From positions 1 through 52,235 of the IMG/VR virus record IMGVR_UViG_3300046003_002393: a DNA stretch of 52,235 nt. One strand, given 5' to 3'. A program made the position numbers and the translations under genes. The DNA comes from a virus. Positions 1-9,300 of this stretch are shown here, piece after piece (position 1 is the stretch's first letter; every line of letters starts with the position of its first letter). The notes beneath the pieces were generated by a model, which made no database searches, was not told where the DNA came from, and saw only the letters and a list, made by a program, of their open reading frames with translations.

Positions 1-276
1 GAAGATTTCGGCCTCGACTACGCGAACTGGCCAGAGACCTTCGCGACCTTCGTTGCGTTGTACGCTGCTACTCAAGCGGGGATAAGAATCAGTCAGAGTG
101 AAAAAACGCTAGAGTTATTGACAAAAGAATTGAAGAAAGCGAGGCGCGATGCGCTCTCCAAAGACGCCATGCAAGGCCCCACCCAATTCTTACCACAGGG
201 GGCTTGGAACTCCGCAAGACACGGTGGCCGCTATTCAAGATACGACAGGGGAAGCAGGAGTACCTTAATTGGCTAG
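1..276 (+). CDS. Tail tubular protein A, C-terminal part (split by the linearisation point)
   Basis: Frame 1 is open from base 1 (EDFGLDYANWPETFATF...) to the TAG at 274-276. It is the continuation of the gene starting at 51738; joined across the repeat the protein is about 214 residues, close to the T7 gp11 type gatekeeper. The family forms the ring beneath the portal that connects the head to the nozzle. The C-terminus is basic and rich in Arg and Gly (RHGGRYSRYDRGSR), as is common in this family. A Met at base 58 could make it look like an independent 72-residue gene, but there is no reason to start there. The following gene begins at 269 and overlaps this stop. Confidence 0.85.
   Translation, partial: EDFGLDYANWPETFATFVALYAATQAGIRISQSEKTLELLTKELKKARRDALSKDAMQGPTQFLPQGAWNSARHGGRYSRYDRGSRSTLIG
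4..129. repeat. Terminal direct repeat, left copy (assembly overlap of a circular genome)
   Basis: These 126 bases are identical to 52110-52235. The tail tubular A gene that runs off the right end continues in frame from here, so the repeat is the overlap of a circular contig and not two gene copies. Bases 1-3 (gaa) differ from the matching 52107-52109 (acc), which would change one residue (Glu versus Thr); this looks like strain variation or an assembly-edge error. The true genome length is therefore about 52,109 bp. Genuine terminal redundancy of the packaged molecule cannot be told apart from assembly overlap here. Confidence 0.93.
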
Positions 277-2938
277 GCAAAACGGTGAACGGTTAGCTTT
301 CAACCGTGGGGTTGTCAGCCCTCTCTCGCTCGCGAGGGTGGATGTTAAGCGCATATCTCTGAGCGCCGAAGAGCAAACCAACTGGATGCCCCGCGTGCTT
401 GGACCGATGTCCTTGCGCCCAGGACTCCAGTTCATCGGCGGGTCGCACATGCACCAAGCGGCGAGGTATCTACCCTTCGTCTTTGCGGTAACAGACACAG
501 CGATTCTCGAACTAACTCCCAACATAATGCGGGTAATGGTATCGGACATAGAGATAACCCGGTCTGCTCTCGCCACCAGCGTTATCGCAAACGGCACCTT
601 CACATCAAACTTGACAAGCTGGACGGATAGCGATGAAGGAGGCTATGCGGTTTCAGCATGGCTCACAGGCGGGTATATGTCGCTACTTGGGGATGGCACA
701 CTCGCCGCAATACGCGAACAGACAGTAACCCTCTCGGGCAGCGGGGAACACGCCTTGCGGATCGTAGTCACCCAGGGGGTGTTACTCCTGCGGGTAGGCT
801 CGACCTCAGGCGGCGATGACTATATCTCGGAAACTTCACTAGGGGTAGGCACACACTCTCTCGCCTTCACTCCCTTGGGAACTTTCTATGTGAGGCTGTT
901 TAACCGCGATGATTACCCGACACTAGTGGATTCCTGCGTAATAGACGCTGCAGGGGAGTTGACGTTGCCTACTCCGTGGGGGGCTTCCGACCTGTCGAAT
1001 ATCAGGTACGCCCAATCTGGGGACATAATCTTCGTGGCGTGCAACGGTATCCGCCAGATGAAGATAGAGCGGCGCTCAACTACTAGCTGGTCGGTAGTGG
1101 ATTACGTCCCCTCTGACGGGCCGTTCTTGGTGGAGAACTTGTCTGCGATCACGCTGACATCCTCGACCATATCGGGCACCACGACTCTGACTGCTTCCAA
1201 AGCGTACTTCAAAGCCTCGAACGTGGGGTCGCTATTCAAGTTGACCTCAGAAGACGGGCACATACGAGACAAGATTCTGAGCGCTGCGGATGTGTACTCC
1301 GATGCGATCAGAGTAACAGGACTGACGATAGACCGAAACCTCCGCATCGTAACGACAGGAGTGTGGGTCGCCACATTAACCCTCCAACGCTCGGTAGGGG
1401 CGGTTGGAGCGTGGACGGACATTACCACTTACACCACAAACCAAGACGTAGAGTACAACGACGGTTACGATAACCAGATAATCTACTACCGACTCGGTAT
1501 CAAGACTGCGGAATACACGTCAGGCACGGCGGCGATAACGCTGAGTTACCTCTACGGCTCGCTTGCAGGGGTCGTCAAGATCACCGCGTACACCAACTCA
1601 ACTACCGTTACCGCTGTGGTACTAAGCGACCTCGGCTCAGTTGGTGCCACATCAACATGGGCGGAAGGCGCATGGTCAGATCGGAGAGGTTTCCCCTCAG
1701 CAGTAGCCATCCACGAAGGCCGGATGTGGTGGGCGGGTAAAGATAAGCAGTGGGGTTCTGTCAGCGATGCGTACTACAGCTATGGTGATGAACAGATAGG
1801 CGACGCCGGTACGATCGCACGGAGTATCGGTGCGGGGCCGGTGGACACGATTAACTGGCTGGTTTCCACCGAAGGGCTAGTCATGGGCGGCCAAGGTGGG
1901 GAGTTCACCTGTAGGTCGAACAGTCTGGGAGAACCCCTCACCCCCACGAACTTCAACATCAAACGCGGCACCACCGTTGGCTCCACGGCGGTAGACCCGC
2001 TTGAGGTGGATGCCAGCGTGATATTCGTTGACCGGTCGCGCACGCGGGTATACGAACTCACCAACGAAACCTTCGGGTCTACCTACGCGATCAAGGAACT
2101 GACCGCGCTCACTCCCGAGATCGGTAGACCAGAAATAATCCGCACTGCGGTACAGCGCAAGATTGATACCCGCATCCATTGCGTGCGAAGCGATGGCAAA
2201 GTTGCGGTGATGATTTTCGACAAGCTCGAAGAAGTTAACTGTTGGGTGTTGGTAGAGACCAACGGCTTTGTGGAAGACGTGGTTGTGATTCCTGCAGTCG
2301 GGGAGGAAGATCGGGTCTACTACTCGGTAAAGCGCACGATAGATGGCGCGACAGTCAGGTACTTGGAGAAGTGGGCGCTGACCAGCGAGTGCGAAGGCGG
2401 CACGCTGAACAAACAAGCAGACTCGTTCTTGATTTATAGCGGGGCGGCTACCCAGATCATCACGGGTCTCACGCACCTGGAAGCTGAAGAGGTCGTTGTG
2501 TGGGCTGATGGTGTTGACTTAGGAACCTATACGGTGGCTTTTGGCAGCGTGACTCTTGACCGAACAGTGACCGAGGCCGTTATAGGTTTGGGGTACTCGG
2601 CCACCTTCAAGAGTACGAAACTCGCCTACGCTTCCTATCTGCATGGCAGTGCGCTCACACAGAAGAAGCGTATTGATCACATCGGCGTGATACTGCGCAA
2701 CACGCATTACCAAGGACTTCAGTATGGGGACTCGTTCGATACCCTGGACGACCTACCTCTTGTTGACGCTGAACAGATAACCCCCGCCGATACGGTATGG
2801 GGTAGTTATGACTACGACTCCGTTGAATTTAACGGAACTTATGATGCGGATACCCGACTATGCCTGAAGGCGAACGCGCCCCGCCCGTGCACAATACTGG
2901 CAGCGGTAATCAGTATGAATACCAACGAAAAACTATAA
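269..2938 (+). CDS. Tail tubular protein B (tail nozzle / stabilisation protein)
   Basis: 889 residues, TTG start at 269 behind AGGAG (256-260); it overlaps the end of tail tubular A by 8 bases, so the two are probably translationally coupled. The N-terminal stretch (ERLAFNRGVVSPLSLARVDVKRI, then QTNWMPRVLGPMSLRPGL) is typical of podovirus tail tubular B / nozzle proteins, as is RRGFPSAVAIHEGRMWWAG near residues 470-490 (a propeller-like platform segment). The family builds the hexameric nozzle at the tail tip. The length is on the large side compared with T7 gp12 (about 800). The TTG start is the only one that fits the ribosome-binding site and keeps the conserved N-terminus. Confidence 0.88.
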   Translation: MARQNGERLAFNRGVVSPLSLARVDVKRISLSAEEQTNWMPRVLGPMSLRPGLQFIGGSHMHQAARYLPFVFAVTDTAILELTPNIMRVMVSDIEITRSALATSVIANGTFTSNLTSWTDSDEGGYAVSAWLTGGYMSLLGDGTLAAIREQTVTLSGSGEHALRIVVTQGVLLLRVGSTSGGDDYISETSLGVGTHSLAFTPLGTFYVRLFNRDDYPTLVDSCVIDAAGELTLPTPWGASDLSNIRYAQSGDIIFVACNGIRQMKIERRSTTSWSVVDYVPSDGPFLVENLSAITLTSSTISGTTTLTASKAYFKASNVGSLFKLTSEDGHIRDKILSAADVYSDAIRVTGLTIDRNLRIVTTGVWVATLTLQRSVGAVGAWTDITTYTTNQDVEYNDGYDNQIIYYRLGIKTAEYTSGTAAITLSYLYGSLAGVVKITAYTNSTTVTAVVLSDLGSVGATSTWAEGAWSDRRGFPSAVAIHEGRMWWAGKDKQWGSVSDAYYSYGDEQIGDAGTIARSIGAGPVDTINWLVSTEGLVMGGQGGEFTCRSNSLGEPLTPTNFNIKRGTTVGSTAVDPLEVDASVIFVDRSRTRVYELTNETFGSTYAIKELTALTPEIGRPEIIRTAVQRKIDTRIHCVRSDGKVAVMIFDKLEEVNCWVLVETNGFVEDVVVIPAVGEEDRVYYSVKRTIDGATVRYLEKWALTSECEGGTLNKQADSFLIYSGAATQIITGLTHLEAEEVVVWADGVDLGTYTVAFGSVTLDRTVTEAVIGLGYSATFKSTKLAYASYLHGSALTQKKRIDHIGVILRNTHYQGLQYGDSFDTLDDLPLVDAEQITPADTVWGSYDYDSVEFNGTYDADTRLCLKANAPRPCTILAAVISMNTNEKL

Positions 2939-2948
2939 AGGTGATCTG

Positions 2949-3509
2949 ATGGGTGAGCAACTATCTCCGTCGATACTCGGCAGTATCGGAACCGGAATGC
3001 AAGCTGCAGGACAACTCAACGCTGGTTCCGCTTCGCGACGAGCGGGGGAAGCACAGCAAGTCGCCGCTGAGTATTCTGCCCGACAACTCGATACGAACGC
3101 AGGGCAAGCGCAAGCCGCCAGTCAGCGCGTCGCAGAGGAAGAAACCCGCAAGAGTATGCTGCTTCAGTCCCGAGCGATGGCGGTCTCCGCCGCTTCGGGG
3201 GGAGGTGCGCTCGACCCAACGGTGATGGCGTTGATATCTGGACTCTCTAAAGAAGGGCAACTCGCGTCTGAGACATTGCTCTACGGCGGGGCGGAACGCG
3301 CCCGTGGGATGCACGAACAGGCGAAGGCTACGAGGTACGAAGGTGCTACGCGAGCCGCAGCGGGGCATGCTGCGGAACGGACTTCACAGTTCAGCGCGAT
3401 GAGCACTATCTTGTCTGGGGCCACGAAGGATTGGGGTGGCGGGGGGTATAAGAACTCTCGTCGTGCGCCGATTAGCGAATCTGAGACAGTCTTTACAGGG
3501 AACCCATAA
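2949..3509 (+). CDS. Internal virion protein (small, gp14-like position)
   Basis: 186 residues, start at ATG 2949 ten bases after the nozzle gene, with AAGGTGATCTG upstream. The protein is Ala/Gly/Gln rich and helical: a Gly-rich N-terminus (GSIGTGMQAAGQ), heptad-like QAQAASQRVAEEETRK, a small hydrophobic patch (GGALDPTVMALISGL) and Ser/Arg-rich tail. Position between nozzle and the long ejection proteins and its composition match the small internal core protein of podoviruses, which is ejected with the DNA and embeds in the outer membrane. Sequence-level homology cannot be proved by eye. Confidence 0.65.
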   Translation: MGEQLSPSILGSIGTGMQAAGQLNAGSASRRAGEAQQVAAEYSARQLDTNAGQAQAASQRVAEEETRKSMLLQSRAMAVSAASGGGALDPTVMALISGLSKEGQLASETLLYGGAERARGMHEQAKATRYEGATRAAAGHAAERTSQFSAMSTILSGATKDWGGGGYKNSRRAPISESETVFTGNP

Positions 3510-6325
3510 TGCCAGTTCTGCCAGGCGTACAACAAAGGCTAAATCCTGAACCGTCAAGCACGGTAGCGCAGTACACGGGGGGTATCGCTGAGAACGCGGA
3601 GATTGCTCAAGGACAAGCTCTGACCAAAGCGGGGGGTGAGATCATCCAGATGGCGGATAAGCGTCGGGATGAGTTAGACGACTTGAGAGTTGTTGAAGCC
3701 GCTACCGACCTACGGAATCGGGAGTTGAAACTCACCGAAGAGTATAAAGCGATCAAGGGTGGCGATGTCATCAAGGCCAAGTTGCTCCCAACCTACGCTG
3801 CCAAGTTCAAAGCGGCTTCTGATGAAATTAGCTTCGGACTGTCCTCAGCGCAACAAAAGAAATTCGCGCCCCATGTTGCTACCGCCAGTGGAAACTTCCA
3901 AGCGAGCGCGATGGGCTACTCGATACATGAGTCCGAGGTTTATGCCGGCACGGTGTTTGAGAAAGACCTCGAATCTCGGGTGGGCGCTGCGGCTGCGACT
4001 TTCATGGACGACAGGCAGATTAACCTCCAGCGCGACGGGGGGAGAGCGATGGTTCTCGCCCGTATGGACACCTTGGGACTTAAAGATGGCACTGTTCGGG
4101 ATGAGACCGCGAAGGCTACTCTCGGAGCCATTAATGAGGGTGTTATCCACGCCGCGCTAAACGCGGGAAATACCGCACGCGCAAACGAATACTTCAACCG
4201 CCCTGACGTTCAGCGAGAAATGACGCAGAAGCAGATTGAAGAAACCCAGAAGATGCTGAAACCTGCTACGGACTTCGCTGCGGGGAAGGTGATCGCGGAT
4301 AGCGTCTACTCGATGTGGCAGAAAGATAAAACGATCAATACCGCTGAGTACGTCGCAGAGATGGCGAAGGGAAACCCTCAGATCGCTGAGAGAGCGCACA
4401 TGCTTGTCGCGCAGTACCAGCAAGCGCAGCACAGCATCAACCAAGAAAATAAAGGAAGCGCCTTGCTCGTTTTCCAAAAAAGCGGAGCAGATGCCAGTGC
4501 TCAGAGCAAGATGTTTAGTTCTAAAGAGTTCCGCGGTCTCCCCCCTTCAGATCAGGCTTCGGTCATAGATCATACTAACGCGCTAATTCACCAAGCTGTG
4601 AGGGAGTATCGTGCCGACGCGAACTTTACCCGTTCGGAGAACAGGTACGACGCACAAATCGCTAAAGCCGCAGAGCAAGAACGCAAAGCCGCCAACGTCG
4701 GTATGGCGGTAGATTTAGCAGAAAACCCAAAAGTTCTTAAAGAAATGACTCCCCAAAAATGGGCAGCGCTTGAGTTGGATGTTGACCTTAAACACATCGC
4801 TGAGTTGAAGAGAGAACAACAACGGTTGATAAAGGGCGTGGCTAGGCACGACGTAGACCCCGACCAGTTCAAGGCTGCGGTGGCGAACCTTCCGAAGGCT
4901 CAACAGGCAACGGTGAAAGCCCTGGCGGAACTGTACATCGCGAGTGAGCAAGAATCGACAGGGAAGCCCCTTGACGCTGCGGGACAAGCACGGGTAATCA
5001 GACGTGCCATTGACGAGGCCACACCTAAGAATCAAGAATCCTTCCACACTGGGGGAGAAGTACCCCTCTATAAACTGCCCCCCGAGAAGGCGCTATTCTT
5101 CAGCGCGTTGATGGGTAACTTCCCCGACAAGACTCAGTACAACCAAGCGTGGATGGAACAGATGTACGGCGACCAGACTAAAGATGTATCCAAACGCGCT
5201 GCTACGATGAGCATTCTACAGTCGGCGCAACGCAAGGGGGTTCATCTAAATATCGACGAACTAAACGCAGCGGTGGGCAAGAAGTTAGCCACCCCTGCTC
5301 CAACGGCTGCTCCAACGGCTGCTCCAACGGCTGCTCCAACGGCTGCTCCAACGGCTGCTCCAACGGCTGCTCCAACGGCTGCTCCAACCTCTACCGGAAA
5401 TGAGAACCTGGTCACTCCGAGTGCTCGACCGACTGGCGGAAAGGGACTTCCCGATGGGATGATAGCTGCGGGGACTATCGACCTCGCTAAACGGCAAGTA
5501 GTGCATAACGCCGATGGGAGTATAAGCACGGAATTGTCTAAAGGATTTAGCATCGACGGTAGGAACGTACTCATCCCGACGGTCATCGACGGTAAGATCG
5601 TGTCCGATACTGAGGCGATTGCACATTACCGTGCGACGTGGGAGAACTTAGGTGAGTTCAGTAGCGACGCGGCCTCTGATAGGTACGCGGAAATGTTGCA
5701 TAAAGACCAAGAGAAGCGGTACGCGAACCAAGCGAAACCTGTAACGGCTACACCGGCGCCAGAAAATGTGGCCAAGGAAGAAGCTCGTAAAAAGGAAATA
5801 ATATCTCTTGAGAAAGTAGAAAGAGCGCGTATAGCTGCTGAGGTAAAACAAAAAGCGGAAGCGAAGCAGAAAGCTGAAGCCACGGCTGCTGCTGAGGCAA
5901 AACAAAAAGCGGAAGCGAAGCAGAAAGCTGAAGCCACGGCTGCTGCTGAGGTAAAACAAAAAGCGGAAGCGAAGCAGAAAGCTGAAGCCACGGCTGCTGC
6001 TGAGGTAAAACAAAAAGCGGAAGCGAAGCAGAAAGCTGAATCTCAGGTGCAACAACTCTTGGAGGCGAATACGCTCTTAGCAGCGGCAAAACAAAAAGCT
6101 AACGAATCAGCCCCAACACCAGCGCCAGTAAAGGCTAAAGGACTTACCCAAAACCAAGCGCAACAACTCTTGGAGGCGAATACGCTCTTAGACGCAGCAC
6201 GAGGGAAAGGAGAGACAGCCCGAAAAGAAGCTGTAAATAAGGTATCAGACCAGCTATCTCACGAGCTACTACTAAAGCTGCTCGACCAACGCATATCCCA
6301 AAGCCAGAAGAAAGCAGGTAAATAG
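3509..6325 (+). CDS. Internal virion / ejection protein with low-complexity repeats
   Basis: 938 residues; ATG 3509 overlaps the previous stop (TAATG). Residues 1-590 are helical and charged, as in podovirus core proteins. Residues about 595-627 are an Ala-Pro-Thr tract made of 12-bp DNA repeats. Residues about 650-740 (TIDLAKRQVVHNADGSIST... VLIPTVIDGKIVSDTEAIAHY) form a compact conserved module that recurs in phage internal or polyvalent proteins. Residues about 775-845 hold four 18-residue Lys/Glu/Ala repeats (KQKAEAKQKAEATAAAEV), expected to form a long charged helix. The motif QQLLEANTLL occurs twice near the C-terminus. Probably ejected into the cell with the giant protein that follows without a gap. 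Confidence 0.7.
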   Translation: MPVLPGVQQRLNPEPSSTVAQYTGGIAENAEIAQGQALTKAGGEIIQMADKRRDELDDLRVVEAATDLRNRELKLTEEYKAIKGGDVIKAKLLPTYAAKFKAASDEISFGLSSAQQKKFAPHVATASGNFQASAMGYSIHESEVYAGTVFEKDLESRVGAAAATFMDDRQINLQRDGGRAMVLARMDTLGLKDGTVRDETAKATLGAINEGVIHAALNAGNTARANEYFNRPDVQREMTQKQIEETQKMLKPATDFAAGKVIADSVYSMWQKDKTINTAEYVAEMAKGNPQIAERAHMLVAQYQQAQHSINQENKGSALLVFQKSGADASAQSKMFSSKEFRGLPPSDQASVIDHTNALIHQAVREYRADANFTRSENRYDAQIAKAAEQERKAANVGMAVDLAENPKVLKEMTPQKWAALELDVDLKHIAELKREQQRLIKGVARHDVDPDQFKAAVANLPKAQQATVKALAELYIASEQESTGKPLDAAGQARVIRRAIDEATPKNQESFHTGGEVPLYKLPPEKALFFSALMGNFPDKTQYNQAWMEQMYGDQTKDVSKRAATMSILQSAQRKGVHLNIDELNAAVGKKLATPAPTAAPTAAPTAAPTAAPTAAPTAAPTAAPTSTGNENLVTPSARPTGGKGLPDGMIAAGTIDLAKRQVVHNADGSISTELSKGFSIDGRNVLIPTVIDGKIVSDTEAIAHYRATWENLGEFSSDAASDRYAEMLHKDQEKRYANQAKPVTATPAPENVAKEEARKKEIISLEKVERARIAAEVKQKAEAKQKAEATAAAEAKQKAEAKQKAEATAAAEVKQKAEAKQKAEATAAAEVKQKAEAKQKAESQVQQLLEANTLLAAAKQKANESAPTPAPVKAKGLTQNQAQQLLEANTLLDAARGKGETARKEAVNKVSDQLSHELLLKLLDQRISQSQKKAGK
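5293..5389 (+). repeat. 12-bp tandem repeat encoding an Ala-Pro-Thr linker
   Basis: About eight near-perfect tandem copies of GCTCCAACGGCT (encoding APTA) within the ejection protein gene. The copies are identical at the DNA level, which indicates recent slippage-type expansion. The tract links the helical N-terminal part to the compact VHNADGS module. Confidence 0.95.
5835..6042 (+). repeat. 54-bp tandem repeat encoding a Lys/Glu/Ala helix
   Basis: Nearly four copies of a 54-bp unit encoding KQKAEAKQKAEATAAAEV, differing only at scattered bases (GTA versus GCA in the last codon). Protein-level periodicity predicts a single long charged helix or coiled coil. Copy number is likely to vary between isolates. 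Confidence 0.93.
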
Positions 6326-9300
6326 ATGGGGAATCTCGACGATGCAATCCTTGACGAAATCATCGCTCAACGCGGTTCAGGAGTACCTCCCCAAAGTATC
6401 CCAGGGACTTTAGCTCCTTCACCCCCTGCAAGCGCACAGAGGGCGAATCCCGACGATGCAATTCTTGACGAGATCATCGCTCAACGCGACCCCAACGCCG
6501 CGACTGCGGCGAGAGTACAGCAAGCCCTGGGCGACGCGGAAGGCAAGAAGCCCGAAGACGAAGCGCGACGCGCTCAACTTGCGGAGCAGCTAGGCACTGT
6601 ACCCGGCTTGCTACCCTCTATCCCCGAAGCCGAAGCGGAACTCAGGCGTAAGCAACTTCCGACACAAGCGGCAGACCTTGCGGCCAACTCTCCGAAGACA
6701 GCCAATTGGTCTTTGGTTCCGGGGCACACGGCCAGAGCAGGAACATTGGGACTCACGGCTCTCGCTAAGTTAGAGGAGTCGTTCCCCTCCATTGGATACC
6801 CGGCAACAAAACTTCGATCGGGTCTCGCTTCAGCCTCCGCAGGTACCGCAAAGTTAATCGACGATCTTGCGTCGTCCATATACAACCACGTTTACGGGGG
6901 GTACGAAGACCTGAAGGCCAAGCACAGAGCCGATGCGGGGATACCTAAACTGAACCCTCACGACACCTTCATGGGCCGCCTAGCCAAGAGTGAGCAAGAT
7001 AGAAGCGAATCCCTCGCAGCGCGTGCGGATATTATTGATCCTAGCCACAAAGACAAGAAGTACGCTGTCGGATGGAGTGACGAAAACGCGGCGTATAAAG
7101 ACCCGATGAAGATGTTCGGAGACGCTCTTCAATCCCTGCCGAGTACCGCCTTACTAATCGCTGCGAGCGTTGCGTCTAGGGGCGCGGCGGTGGAAGCGCG
7201 TCTTACAAGTTTAGCTGAAAGTGCCGCAGCGGGTATCGCTGAAAGCGTAGCAGCGGCAACCGCGACCAAAGCAGCGATTGCCGCTGCATCGAAGACTATG
7301 GCGATCTTCCAAGGCATAGGTGAGGGGGTTCTGTCCTACGCCCAAAACTCACTATCTACCACCTCTGAGGTGGAGAAGATGGCCTATGACAAGATCGCGA
7401 GCAGCCCGACACTTCAGAAGTACATCAAGATGGGTTACGGGCCTGACGTAGCGCAAGAACTAACTGCGCGTGAAGCCGGGCAGCAATCGGGTATCAGAGG
7501 CGGAGCCTTGACGGGGTTGATAGCCTTCATAGGCGGAAAGTTCACAGGTAAGTTTATCGGTGAAGGTGGCGCTTTCCTCCCCCGTTTTGGTAAGGGGGCG
7601 ATCAACGAAGCCCTTGTGGAAGCCCCCCAAGGTGGCCAAGAACAATGGCAGACCAACCTCGCTATCCGCGAGCACGCGGATAAGACACGCCAACCGGGTG
7701 AAGGAGTGCTTGAGGCTACGGTACAAGGGGCGGTATTAGGACCGATAATAGGTGGCCCGATTGCGGGTTTTGCGGGTAAACACACCCAAGCACAACAAGC
7801 TGTAACTGACCGCGATACACTAAACAAACTTGCGCTTGACGCAGCGGGTAATCCTGTTCGCGAACACTCTCCCAAACCGTACCGAGACTTCATCGACTCT
7901 CTGACAGAGGGGAGACCGGTGCGAGAAGTATTCATCGACACGAATATCCTCCGCGATGTGTTCGCACAAGCAGGAGTAACTGAGAGGGAGTTGACCACAG
8001 TATTCCCCGAGGTCGCCGCGCAGTTAGCCGATGAAGCCAACACCGAAGGGTTTGTCAGTATCAAGACTTCCGACTTGATCACAGGGATTAAGACCCCTGA
8101 GATTCTAAAGTCGGTGCTGGATAACGCTCGGGTTCAGACCGATGGTGAGATGGGTATGACCTTCGCGGAAGCTGAGGCGTTCTTTCAGACTCAGAACGAA
8201 GGCTTAACCCGTGCTCAAGTTAAGGCCGCTGAAGTGCAAGCCGCCGCGAAGCAACACGCTCAAGATATCGCAGAAATCCGCCAAACGATTACCGATGAGC
8301 TAGTCGCGACAGGACGATACGATAGGACCATAGCGGCGACGAATGCGGTGCCCATCACGGCGTTCTACGAACAACGCGCTAGGGACTTCAACGCTGGCCG
8401 CGCTAAGGAGGACTTCACAACAGCGAAGCAGTTGTTTGAACAGTATCCGTATAAGGCGCAGGGTGAAGCGAGTAAATCCATCGGAGAAAACTTCGCGCAG
8501 ACGTCGAGGCTGGAAGACTTCTCCGACCCGAATACCTTCTATCGGGTGATTCGCGGAGATAAAGCATTCCAAGATATTCTTGATACCGGCACGGTCAGAA
8601 CAGACTCTACTAAAAAGACTGGACTAGATAGGCCAACCCTGTTCCCATCGTTCTCTAAAGGTGGCGTGTCAGAGTCCTATGCTGAAGGTGAAGATAACCA
8701 CTACGTTATTACTTCCACCGATTCTTCTATTCAACCCTCCAAGAAGGGCAGACACGGAAAAGGCACCACGATGTTCCCGACTGATCTGGCGGGAAATCAT
8801 CTACCAAGCATAGAAGGCAGTAAAGTCAACGTGTATAAGCACACTGGCAAGGGCAACTATGAATTGGTGTACTCCAACGGAAAGCAAGTTACCCAAGGCG
8901 GTGAGAAGGGTTCGTTCAATCAAGGAGGCGCAGCCACCCCTAGTATCCCAGAACAGTTCTACAGCCAGCTACGCAAAGTATTCCGCGATGCGCCTGAAAA
9001 GATATTCACCGGCGGTGCACAGGTCAAGGCTTGGCTGGCCTCTAATCATGGCAAGTTGGGTATCAAGAAAGAAGAGATATTCTGGTCAGGGATAAACGAG
9101 TACCTTGATATTACAGGCAAGGTAAGCAAGGCGGATGTGCTGGCGTTCCTTGACGGTAACGGGGCTAAGGTTGAAGTGAAGATGCTTGGTAAAGAGCCAA
9201 CTAATGCGGCCGAATTCAAAAAACGAGAAGATGAATTAGATGACCTGCGTGACCGAGGGGGGCGTATATCCCATGATGAGTGGCGACGACGCATGACCGA

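Noticed and set aside
58-276. Independent 72-residue gene at the left end
   Set aside because: It is the C-terminal part of tail tubular A continued from the right end; the frame is open from base 1.
1877-2476. 199-codon minus-strand open frame inside tail tubular B
   Set aside because: No ribosome-binding site, no recognisable domain and antisense to a strongly supported structural gene.
5242-6089. Several long minus-strand open frames over the repeat tracts
   Set aside because: They mirror the Ala-Pro-Thr and Lys-Glu-Ala repeats, are repetitive themselves and lack start signals; they are by-products of low-complexity coding on the plus strand.
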